The position numbers were made by a program, and so were the translations under genes. From an uncultured Prevotella sp. (GTDB lineage Bacteria; Bacteroidota; Bacteroidia; Bacteroidales; Bacteroidaceae): 64,000 nucleotides of DNA. The DNA lies in the NCBI GenBank assembly GCA_900540375.1, contig UQFS01000009.1:1-64000 (forward strand), in the 5' to 3' direction. Under the pieces are notes generated by a model that ran no database searches, was not told where the DNA came from, and was given only the letters and a program-made list of their open reading frames with translations. Positions 25,516 to 33,024 of the stretch are shown one piece after another; position 1 is the stretch's first letter; every line of letters starts with the position of its first letter.

Positions 25516-25546
25516 ATCCCACGTAGCCACAAGGGTTGCGTGGGAT
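25516..25546. terminator. Bidirectional terminator at the left edge of the accessory region
   Basis: Stem ATCCCACG / CGTGGGAT (25516-25523, 25539-25546), flanked by an A-run on the left (25511-25516) and TTTCTTTCT on the right, so it can act on both strands. Confidence 0.8.
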
Positions 25547-25605
25547 TTCTTTCTGAGCGGGAAGCGCAGAGCTTTTCGTGTTTGCACAGGCTGCGCTTAT
25601 GGATG

Positions 25606-26013
25606 TTAGCCGTGGGAGGGTGTAGTCTCCTTGCCTGTGTCCTTGGCCTCGAGGATGGCAGGGAGATGGAGCTCGTTTTTGTCGTCGAGATACTTGTGGA
25701 GTACCTGAGAGACGGAGCTCAGTCCGAGCGTACGCTTCCACTTTTGCACCTGCTGATAGATCGTGGTGCCCTTGTCGCCGTTGGTTGTGGACGGCTTGTT
25801 GTCGTTGAGCCATGTGGTGACGACGGCCTGCCGTGCCTTGAACTTCTGCTGCCGGGCGAGTTGCTTCTCGGTAGCCGGACCCTTGTAAGGGTTCTTGAGC
25901 TTAGCCAACCGGACCTTGTTGCTCGATGTGTTTGTGGCGAAGTAGTCGCCGCTGTTGTGGCCGTAGCTGCCACTGATGCCCTTGATGACATCGATAGGAG
26001 TGATTTTTGCCAT
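25606..26013 (-). CDS. Hypothetical basic protein of the primase cassette
   Basis: A 135-residue basic protein, start MAKITPIDVIKGISGSYGHN at 26013 (a longer frame exists but begins with an unrelated hydrophobic stretch). Contains KVRLAKLKNPYKGPATEKQL and a Lys/Gln-rich helix, which suggests nucleic-acid binding; no family is recognised. It is the last gene on the minus strand of the cassette with DUF4248, primase and the DUF3987-like protein, separated from DUF4248 by 192 bp. Confidence 0.65.
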   Translation of the reverse strand: MAKITPIDVIKGISGSYGHNSGDYFATNTSSNKVRLAKLKNPYKGPATEKQLARQQKFKARQAVVTTWLNDNKPSTTNGDKGTTIYQQVQKWKRTLGLSSVSQVLHKYLDDKNELHLPAILEAKDTGKETTPSHG

Positions 26014-26205
26014 AGTGGTAAGAATTAATAGTGAAACATATTGTAGTGCCACGGAGCTCTTGCGTGTGACGGAGGGATGCGCTGTTCCTTCGAGAGCCGT
26101 TCGAGAACCGTTCGAGAGGCGGGCCTCTCGTTTGCACTACAAAATTACTAAATCGCCGGTGGTCATTCATACGTTGCTGTACGTTGTCAGGCAATTGTGG
26201 GCGAT

Positions 26206-26427
26206 TTATGGTTCGCCGAGATATTCGACGATCATCCTGACCTCGCGTGGTGACAGCCATTTAGCGCTTTTCTTGTAGCCCTGGTCTCGGAGAGCCTCTT
26301 GCAGCGGCGTGCACCGGTTGATCCAGGCCACGAGATGGTTGACGGCCGTGTGGGGCGTGGAGTAGGGAAAATAGCAGAGGGCGAGTTCTTTCTTGGTGTA
26401 GCCCCGGATTTCAAATTTGTTCATCAT
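26206..26427 (-). CDS. DUF4248 protein
   Basis: A 73-residue protein of the DUF4248 family (EIRGYTKKELALCYFPYSTP, then LSPREVRMIVEYLGEP). The sequence suggests a small helix-turn-helix-like DNA-binding fold (KKELALCYFP ... VNHLVAWINRC ... LSPREVRMIVEYLG). It overlaps the primase stop by 4 bp (ATGA), so it is coupled to it. In Bacteroidales this family typically accompanies mobile-island replication modules. Confidence 0.8.
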   Translation of the reverse strand: MMNKFEIRGYTKKELALCYFPYSTPHTAVNHLVAWINRCTPLQEALRDQGYKKSAKWLSPREVRMIVEYLGEP

Positions 26428-27389
26428 TTCTCCTTTTGTTTGCGTGTTATATTGTTGTTTTGATTGATTACCTCACCGCTGATGTGCTTCATGCGTACAT
26501 AGAATTCTGCGAAGTCCTTGCATCCTGCAGGCAACTGGTAATGAACGATGCCGGGGAGCAGTGCCTTGAGTTGCATGAAGAGCGATTCGCCGGGCTGGTC
26601 TTGGTCAGGATACATGGCGAATGTCGTTTCGATCCGTTGGCCTAAGTCCCTGAGCATCCTCACCTCGTCGGGATGCAGCAGCGTGGCACTGGGGATGGCG
26701 ATGGCCTTATGTCCTGCCGAGAGCATGGCCCAGCAGTCCGACGCGCCCTCGGTGATGAAGAGCTGTTCTCCGGGCCGCAGTCTGGGCAGCACCTGCAGGT
26801 TGTAGATGCTGACGGCGGATCCGGCAGGGAAACGGAATCGCGGTGATCCGGGGTGCTGCCGGTGGTCGAGGTTTCGGTTCTGCACGCCGATGAGCTTTCC
26901 CGTGGTGTCGTAGTAGGGTATCTGTAACCAGTTGAAACCTTGGCGGTCGATCCATGATGTGAGCCTGCACCATCTGACCACGCGCGGGTCGATGTGCCGT
27001 TCCTGATAGAGAAACCGTTGTGCGGCCGCGTTGAGCCATGGCTGCCGGAAAAAGCGTTCATAGCGTGTCGCATCGAAGGGCTTGGTCGTCTGTGGTTTTT
27101 CACAGGGCTTCCACTGTGTGAGCACGACGTTGTGCTCATTGGCCAGCCACCGGCATGCATCGATAAAGTCCACGTGGAGGACACCCATGACGAGGTCGAT
27201 GGTACCTCCCGACTTGCCACACACGAAGCACTTGAACGTGTTTTTCCGCACGAGGAAGGAGAGGCTCGGGTGTGTGTCGTCGTGGAAGGGGCAAAGACAG
27301 TGATGCCGTGTAACTCGTAGTCCGAGTCGCTCCGCCACTCCCTCTATGGGGAGTTGTCGGAGCATTTGCAGTTGCTGTCGGTCCATCAT
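26424..27389 (-). CDS. CHC2 zinc-finger / Toprim primase
   Basis: A 321-residue DnaG-like primase. The N-terminal CHC2 zinc finger has CPFHDDTHPSLSF and FKCFVCGKSGG (ligands Cys, His, Cys, Cys). The Toprim-like C-terminal part includes QLFITEGASDCWAML (Glu of the Toprim motif) and MYPDQDQPGESLFMQLK (DxD-type acidic motif). There is no helicase-binding C-terminal domain, so it is a short, plasmid- or phage-type primase. The ATG overlaps the stop of the DUF3987-like gene (ATGA), and its own stop overlaps DUF4248. Confidence 0.88.
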   Translation of the reverse strand: MMDRQQLQMLRQLPIEGVAERLGLRVTRHHCLCPFHDDTHPSLSFLVRKNTFKCFVCGKSGGTIDLVMGVLHVDFIDACRWLANEHNVVLTQWKPCEKPQTTKPFDATRYERFFRQPWLNAAAQRFLYQERHIDPRVVRWCRLTSWIDRQGFNWLQIPYYDTTGKLIGVQNRNLDHRQHPGSPRFRFPAGSAVSIYNLQVLPRLRPGEQLFITEGASDCWAMLSAGHKAIAIPSATLLHPDEVRMLRDLGQRIETTFAMYPDQDQPGESLFMQLKALLPGIVHYQLPAGCKDFAEFYVRMKHISGEVINQNNNITRKQKEK

Positions 27390-28687
27390 TTGCCTCGGTT
27401 GAGATATTCCTGCGTCTTGGCGAACAGTCCTGTCTGATTGGATCGTGTGATGAATCCACGGTTGACCCACACGCGCAGCTGGTGCTTGGCATCCTTGGGC
27501 TTGTCCATGCTGACGCGCAGCGCTTCGAGTTGTGCCTCGTTGAAGGTGTCGGGCAGGTCGTCGAGCATGTTTTTCACACCTCCTTTGTTTTCGGCGATGC
27601 CTCGGTCACCTTCCTTGATAAGGTCCTCAAAGATTTGCACCTTTGACCAGATGTCGTGATAGACAAGCCACTCGACGAGTTCTCCCATGGCGTGTGTCCA
27701 TATTTGGTTGTTGAGTACCCACATGATGCATCCACATTTCCATGCGGAGACGAGGGCCCGTTTGCTTATGTCCCAGAGCACGTCGTCGTCGGCAAGGTCA
27801 GCGAGCGTGGCCATGTCTCCGGCGAGTCGGTCTACGAGTCGGTTGAGATGTCGGATGATGAATCGTCCCTTGCAGATGTCGAGTCGGACGAGATATTCGT
27901 CGACGTGGTTAAGGAAAGTCTCGTCGTATCGTCCCTGTCGTGGAATGCGTCCGTCGCGTGCTGTGCGTGCCTTGTAGGAGAAGACCATACGCCCGAAGGT
28001 ACCGTTGAAGAGGTCGTTTTTGTAGAACCTGCGTGAGGAGAATGGTGTGGAGGAGATGGTGAGGTTGACCCTGAGCAGCGGGTTGCCGGTGACGCCGTCG
28101 GCTGTGGCTCTGAGCGCTCCCGACCGTTGTCTGTCGTAGATGTTGCGCATCATCTGTGAGATTTGTTTATGTCCGCCGCAGATGCGGTCAGCCATCTCCA
28201 CCTCCGGCAGGTTGAGATATTGCGTTCGTCCTCCGAGGTTCTCGCATGCCATGGCATTTTGGATGAAGGCGGCGTTGGTGACGTCGGCGGGTGGGAACCA
28301 GAAGGCGACCTCCGGCCTGACCGGCTTCTCCTTGTTGGCCGACTTCGACTTCACCTGTTTCTGCCACTCTATGAGTTTTTGCAGTTCGGCCTCGTCGTGT
28401 GTGCGGAATTTTCGGCAGAGTGCCTCCACGAGGTTGCTGAGCTGTCCCTTGTTGCCTCCGCTTTCAGCCACGAGGTCGGCCATCATGCCGCAAGGCTCCT
28501 TGAAAGTGAGGTCGGGGTACTGAAACTCTGCACCGCTCATGTGTGCGCCCAGTACAGGGAAGATCATCGGAACGAGGGGCTGTCGCATGTCTTTTGACAC
28601 CTGTGTCAGCAGTAATTTCAAGAGCTCCGTGCCGTTTCCGAGTCTCGGCATCGTAGGAGCTGAGGATAAACTAATGTTGTATTTCAT
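27386..28687 (-). CDS. DUF3987-like replication protein with a degenerate P-loop
   Basis: A 433-residue protein. The central region (AFWFPPADVTNAAFIQNAMA, then EVEMADRICGGHKQISQMMR) resembles the DUF3987 helicase/ATPase-like family that often accompanies CHC2 primases in mobile elements. The expected Walker A is replaced by ESGGNKGQLSN, without the GK[ST] pair, so ATP hydrolysis is doubtful. Start MKYNISLSSAPTMPRLGNG at 28687. It is the head of the coupled trio with primase and DUF4248, and its upstream region contains the iteron clusters. Confidence 0.65.
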   Translation of the reverse strand: MKYNISLSSAPTMPRLGNGTELLKLLLTQVSKDMRQPLVPMIFPVLGAHMSGAEFQYPDLTFKEPCGMMADLVAESGGNKGQLSNLVEALCRKFRTHDEAELQKLIEWQKQVKSKSANKEKPVRPEVAFWFPPADVTNAAFIQNAMACENLGGRTQYLNLPEVEMADRICGGHKQISQMMRNIYDRQRSGALRATADGVTGNPLLRVNLTISSTPFSSRRFYKNDLFNGTFGRMVFSYKARTARDGRIPRQGRYDETFLNHVDEYLVRLDICKGRFIIRHLNRLVDRLAGDMATLADLADDDVLWDISKRALVSAWKCGCIMWVLNNQIWTHAMGELVEWLVYHDIWSKVQIFEDLIKEGDRGIAENKGGVKNMLDDLPDTFNEAQLEALRVSMDKPKDAKHQLRVWVNRGFITRSNQTGLFAKTQEYLNRGK

Positions 28688-28726
28688 TGTATATAAGCCT
28701 TTTAAAAGATAAAACATGTTTTCTTC

Positions 28727-28878
28727 CGTCTCAGCGTCTCAGTGTCTCAGTGGTTTTTCAAGGGGTGTCACAGTCCTGTATTTCTTATCAAACTATCTAA
28801 TTATTAATTAGTTATAAGATATATAAGAAGGGTTATGCGACACACTTTTCCCATTGAGACGGTGAGACGTTGAGACGC
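28727..28878. repeat. Inverted triplets of 8-bp iterons around an AT-rich core
   Basis: Left triplet 28727-28750: CGTCTCAG, CGTCTCAG, TGTCTCAG. Right triplet 28855-28878: TGAGACGG, TGAGACGT, TGAGACGC, in the opposite orientation (core GTCTCA versus TGAGAC). Between them lie about 105 bp, with an AT-rich stretch (28780-28830: many TA steps, near-palindrome CTAATTATTAATTAG). This lies just upstream of a replication-type gene set, as expected of an origin or of an autoregulatory operator. Confidence 0.75.
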
Positions 28879-28886
28879 TTGCCGTG

Positions 28887-29246
28887 TCAGCCTTGTGCGG
28901 ACTTCTTCTCTACAAGGCCGGCGAGCACGCAGAGCTCTTTGGCCGCCTGTCGGCAGAACAGAGCGAGCTTGTCTGCATCTCGGATGCGTGGCCGGTTGAA
29001 GGAGAGCCGAAAGTCGGGACTTCCGCCGAGGATGTTGACGCAAGCGCCTCTGTAGAGGTGCGGGTCGGCATCGGCTTTGGCCCTTGCGGGCTGCTGGTTC
29101 TGAACAAAGGTAAAGTGGTTTTCGCCGTCGCGCATGATGGTACCGTTGACAACCTTACCTGTCTCGATGCGTCCTGGTCTGCATGTGAGCAGCTTCAGGT
29201 CGATACCCAACTCGGTGTTGGGGTAGAAATGATTAAAATCGTTCAT
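28887..29246 (-). CDS. Hypothetical protein, 119 aa
   Basis: Start MNDFNHFYPNTELG is chosen, because the preceding in-frame residues are unlike the rest. Unrecognised soluble protein: beta-rich first half (LLTCRPGRIETGKVVNGTIM, HFTFVQNQ) and a helical second half (DADKLALFCRQAAKELCVLA). It lies 199 bp upstream of the DUF3987-like gene on the same strand, across the iteron region. Possibly the DNA-binding partner of the iterons; this is a guess. Confidence 0.6.
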   Translation of the reverse strand: MNDFNHFYPNTELGIDLKLLTCRPGRIETGKVVNGTIMRDGENHFTFVQNQQPARAKADADPHLYRGACVNILGGSPDFRLSFNRPRIRDADKLALFCRQAAKELCVLAGLVEKKSAQG

Positions 29247-29300
29247 ATTGAAGATTTTAAGGCAATGGGACCAGAGCTTTGCCACAACCACACTGGTCAA

Positions 29301-29541
29301 GACTTGAGTGATTCAAATCTCGGTGGCAAAGGAAATAAGACCCTTTCAGACCCTCGCCGCCGATGGAAAAGCCTTTTTTAGCCCCAATGAGCCCCAATGA
29401 GCCTTTTTGGGACCCAGTACATTTTTTAGGGTTGACGAGCAGGCAAAATAGTTGTTGTCTAAAAGAATTTTTCTGATGAAAGGGTGCTGATTTACTAAAG
29501 AATGATTACCTTTGTAAGTATAATAAAACATCGATACAGCT
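29301..29541. other. Boundary between primase cassette and type I system
   Basis: No gene seen. It contains two copies of GCCCCAATGA (29381-29400, side by side) flanked by GCCTTTTT on both sides, and a -7 box TACCTTTG at 29507-29514 for the hsdM operon. Confidence 0.5.
29507..29514 (+). promoter_or_regulatory. Probable -7 box for hsdM1 operon
   Basis: TACCTTTG, 27 bp before the hsdM1 ATG at 29542. No TTTG at the right distance. Confidence 0.5.
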
Positions 29542-30987
29542 ATGAACTTTGAAGGAGTTTTTAAACAGATAGACGACATCCTCTGGAAGGATGCGGGATG
29601 CTCCACGGCTCTCGACTACGTGGAGCAGAGCTCGTGGATTCTCTTCCTGAAATATCTCGACGACATGGAGCAGACGCGCGAGCTCAAGGCGCAGCTCGCC
29701 GGTGAGGACTACCACCGCTTCATCGACGGCAAATACCGGTGGAGCGCATGGGCTATTCCCAAGGACAGCGAGGGCAACTACGACCACACACATGCTCTCG
29801 TGGGCCAAGATCTGCTCGACTTCGTCAACCGTGAGCTGTGGCCCTACCTCGCTAAGTTCAAGGAGAACCGCGACAGCAATGCCATCGAATATAAGGTGGG
29901 CGTCATCTTCACCGAGATCAGCAACAAGGTGGCCAGCGGCTACACCCTGCGCGGTGTCATCGAGCAGGTGGACAAGCTCCACTTCCAGACGGCCGACGAC
30001 AAGCACGAGATGTCGGCCCTCTATGAGGAGCGGCTGCGGCAGATGGGCAACGCGGGGCGCAACGGTGGCGAATACTATACCGCGCGCCCGCTCATCCGCA
30101 CCATCATCCGCGTGCTGAAGCCGCAGATCGGCGAGACGTTCTACGACGGCGCGGCGGGCAGCTGCGGCTTCCCCTGCGAGGCCTACCTCTACATGCACGA
30201 CCACGCACGACCCGGCACCACCGACGAGGAGACGCTGCAGGCCCGCACCTTCTTTGCCAAGGAGCTGAAGGGACTGGCCTACATCATCGGCATGATGAAC
30301 ATGATCCTGCACGGCATCGAGAGCCCGGACATCATCAAGACGAACACCCTCGCCGAGCCGCTCTCCGACATCCAGCCCCGCGACCAGGTCAGCGTCATCG
30401 GCGCCAACCCGCCATTTGGCGGTGCCGAGCGCGAGGAGATTCAGCAGAACTTCCCCATCAAGAGCAGCGAGACTGCCTACATGTTCCTGCAGCACTTCAT
30501 CAAGATGCTCAAGCCCGGTGGTCGCGCGGGCATCGTCATCAAGAACACGTTCCTCAGCAACTCCGACAACGCCAGCGTAGCCCTGCGCAAGAAGCTGCTC
30601 ACGGAGTGCAACCTCACCACGGTGCTCGACCTGCCGTCGGGCGTGTTCACAGGAACGGGGGTGAAGACGGTGGTGCTCTTCTTCCGCAAGGGCGAGCCAA
30701 CCCGTAAGGTGTGGTACTACCAGCTCGACAAGCATTTCACCAAGACGCATCCGCTGACCGAGGCCGACCTCGCCGAGTTCCTTTCCCTTCAGCCAACCAA
30801 GGCGGAGAGTGAGCGCTCCTGGAGCCTCGACACGGCCACGCTCGACGACAACTACGACCTCAGCGTGAAGAACCCGAACAAGGTGGAGCAGGTGGACGAG
30901 CGCACCCCGCAGGAAATCGCCTCCGTGCTCGTCTGCCTCAATAAGGAGAATACCGACTTGCTCAACCAAATCATGGAGATGCTATGA
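29542..30987 (+). CDS. hsdM: Type I restriction-modification DNA methyltransferase
   Basis: A 481-residue adenine-N6 methyltransferase subunit. The HsdM N-terminal helical domain (1-150) precedes the SAM-binding fold: motif I DGAAGSCGF (202-210, a variant of DPACGTGGF) and catalytic NPPF (289-292), followed by GGAEREEIQQNF. GC-rich compared with the hsdS gene. It overlaps hsdS by 4 bp. First gene of the operon hsdM-hsdS-fic-hsdR, with only HsdM and HsdS needed for methylation. Confidence 0.95.
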   Translation: MNFEGVFKQIDDILWKDAGCSTALDYVEQSSWILFLKYLDDMEQTRELKAQLAGEDYHRFIDGKYRWSAWAIPKDSEGNYDHTHALVGQDLLDFVNRELWPYLAKFKENRDSNAIEYKVGVIFTEISNKVASGYTLRGVIEQVDKLHFQTADDKHEMSALYEERLRQMGNAGRNGGEYYTARPLIRTIIRVLKPQIGETFYDGAAGSCGFPCEAYLYMHDHARPGTTDEETLQARTFFAKELKGLAYIIGMMNMILHGIESPDIIKTNTLAEPLSDIQPRDQVSVIGANPPFGGAEREEIQQNFPIKSSETAYMFLQHFIKMLKPGGRAGIVIKNTFLSNSDNASVALRKKLLTECNLTTVLDLPSGVFTGTGVKTVVLFFRKGEPTRKVWYYQLDKHFTKTHPLTEADLAEFLSLQPTKAESERSWSLDTATLDDNYDLSVKNPNKVEQVDERTPQEIASVLVCLNKENTDLLNQIMEML

Positions 30988-32105
30988 AAAAGGGGTGGGA
31001 ATATAAGAAGTTGGGGGAAGTAGCCAATGTTAATCATGGAAAGAATCAAAAAGAGGTTGAAGACGTTCATGGAAAATATCCTATATATGGAAGTGGCGGT
31101 AATATTATGGGATATGCCAACAACTATTTGTGTGATGCAGGGACTACAATCTTAGGAAGAAAAGGCACTATCAATAACCCTATATTTATTGAGACCAAAT
31201 TTTGGAATGTTGACACGGCATTTGGAATTTCAGCAAAGGAAGGGACTGATAAGAAATATATATACTATTTTGTTAAAAGTCAAGATTGGTCTAAGAAAGA
31301 CACTGGCACAACATTGCCAAGTCTTACTCAGAAAGTTGTTAAGGATACTGCAATTCCCATTCCCCCTCTCTCCGAGCAGCAGCGCATTGTCTCTCATCTC
31401 GATTCTGCCTTTGCAAAGATTGATGCCGTAGCAAAGAATGCAGAAAACTCCCTCAATGATGCCAAGGCTTTGTTCCAATCGGCTTTGACCAAAATGATGG
31501 AGCCGAAAGAAGGGTGGGAAGAAAAGACGCTCGAAAATATAGTCGACAAAGGAACTTCTATCTCTTATGGAATTGTTCAACCAGGAAATGGAGTTGAAGA
31601 AGGAGTTCCTGTAGTTAGGCCTGTTGATTTAAAAGAGAACATAGTATATAGCTCAAAAAACTTAAAACGGACAACAAAGGAAATATCAGATTCTTATAAA
31701 AGAACCATTCTAAATGGAAAAGAAGTATTAATGTGTGTTCGAGGAACAACAGGCATTATCAGTCTTTCATCAACATCATTAAAAGGATATAACGTCACAA
31801 GGGGAATTGTACCAATAAAAATAGGAAATGATATTTTGAGAAGCTTTGTATATTACACGCTTAAAGCTCCTCATGCTGTAGATTTTATACAACTTCACAC
31901 AAAGGGGGCCGCATTGAAGCAAATAAATATTGCTGATGTCAAAAGAATACCAATATATGTCCCTTCTCTTTCCACTCAGCAATCCATCGTATCCGCCCTC
32001 GACTCCCTCAGGTCCAAGGTTGACCAACTTCAATCCAACCTCACCCACACCCTCACGGAGTGCGCTACGTTGAAGCAGTCGATCTTGCGCGAGACATTTG
32101 AATAG
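30984..32105 (+). CDS. hsdS: Type I restriction specificity subunit
   Basis: A full-length 373-residue HsdS with two target-recognition domains (about 1-120 and about 180-310). Each is followed by a conserved coiled-coil spacer: PPLSEQQRIVSHLDSAFAKI and PSLSTQQSIVSALDSLRSKV. The TRD sequences are visibly AT-rich, while the spacers share the base composition of the flanking genes, a sign of TRD exchange. It ends LKQSILRETFE, as in many HsdS. Target sequence cannot be predicted. Confidence 0.94.
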   Translation: MKKGWEYKKLGEVANVNHGKNQKEVEDVHGKYPIYGSGGNIMGYANNYLCDAGTTILGRKGTINNPIFIETKFWNVDTAFGISAKEGTDKKYIYYFVKSQDWSKKDTGTTLPSLTQKVVKDTAIPIPPLSEQQRIVSHLDSAFAKIDAVAKNAENSLNDAKALFQSALTKMMEPKEGWEEKTLENIVDKGTSISYGIVQPGNGVEEGVPVVRPVDLKENIVYSSKNLKRTTKEISDSYKRTILNGKEVLMCVRGTTGIISLSSTSLKGYNVTRGIVPIKIGNDILRSFVYYTLKAPHAVDFIQLHTKGAALKQINIADVKRIPIYVPSLSTQQSIVSALDSLRSKVDQLQSNLTHTLTECATLKQSILRETFE

Positions 32106-32138
32106 GACGGCGGCAACACCATATAAATAATGTGTAAC

Positions 32139-33014
32139 ATGAGCAAAATATCCATCCGTTTCTATAAAGACCATGAGGTGCGCGCCGTGTGGGATGACAA
32201 GGCGGCAAAATGGTACTTCTCTGTGCTTGACGTCGTTGGGGCCATCAACGACGAGGACGATTATGCCAAGACACGAAGCTACTGGAAGTATCTGAAGACC
32301 AAATTGCGGAAAGACGCGCCCCAAGTGGTTAGTGTCACTAACCAGTTGAAATTAACAGCACCCGACGGCAAGCATAGACTGACTGATGTCATGGATGCTG
32401 AGGGCATCAAACTACTTGCCAGCCATATACCCAACAACAAAGCGTTGGCGTTTCTTGACTGGCTGACATACAGCGACAACACGATTGACGGACAGAGCCG
32501 GCGAAAAGCCTACACGCTCTTTGAGAGCAACCTGCTCGATACGATACCCGAGGGAACGGTGCGGGGCCTGCAACAGATCCACGCCTATCTTTTTGGAGGA
32601 CTCTATGACTTCGCCGGACAAATACGGACGAAGACCATCTCCAAAGGCGGCTTCACCTTCTGCCTGACCCAGTATCTTCCGGACCAGCTGAAGGTGATAG
32701 AGCGAATGCCCGAGACCACATTCGATGAGATTGCCGACAAATATGCGGAGATGAACGTATGCCACCCTTTCATGGAGGGCAACGGACGCAGTATGCGAAT
32801 CTGGCTCGACCTGATGTTGAAAGCAAATCTGAAGAAATGTGTGGACTGGAGCCTTATCAACAAAAATGACTACTTGGAGGCGATGACCCTCAGCGTGGCA
32901 GACGCCTCGCGCATCAAGCAACTGTTGCGCAATGCCCTCACCGACAAAATCGATGACAGAGAGTTGTTCATGAAAGGCATCGACTACTCTTATTATTACG
33001 AACAAGAAGATTAA
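32139..33014 (+). CDS. BRO-N/Fic-domain protein between hsdS and hsdR
   Basis: About 291 residues. N-terminal BRO-N-like module (about 5-110, RAVWDDKAAKWYFSVLDVVG) followed by a Fic fold. The Fic motif HPFMEGNGRSMR (about 212-223 counted from the upstream ATG at 32130) has the catalytic His, Glu, Asn, Gly and both Arg, so AMP-transfer chemistry should be possible. An upstream FAGQIRTKTISKGGFTF segment completes the Fic fold. No [ST]xxxE[GN] autoinhibitory helix was recognised. BRO/Fic genes are often found inside Bacteroidetes type I operons. The substrate is unknown; a link to restriction control is inference. Confidence 0.85.
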   Translation: MSKISIRFYKDHEVRAVWDDKAAKWYFSVLDVVGAINDEDDYAKTRSYWKYLKTKLRKDAPQVVSVTNQLKLTAPDGKHRLTDVMDAEGIKLLASHIPNNKALAFLDWLTYSDNTIDGQSRRKAYTLFESNLLDTIPEGTVRGLQQIHAYLFGGLYDFAGQIRTKTISKGGFTFCLTQYLPDQLKVIERMPETTFDEIADKYAEMNVCHPFMEGNGRSMRIWLDLMLKANLKKCVDWSLINKNDYLEAMTLSVADASRIKQLLRNALTDKIDDRELFMKGIDYSYYYEQED

Positions 33015-33024
33015 CATTCAGGCT

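Noticed and set aside
28727..28878. Repeats considered as a CRISPR fragment.
   Set aside because: 8-bp iterons in opposite orientation, no spacers, no cas genes.
29506..30969. A long open frame antisense to hsdM1.
   Set aside because: It mirrors the codon pattern of a GC-rich, well-supported gene and has no similarity or initiation signals.
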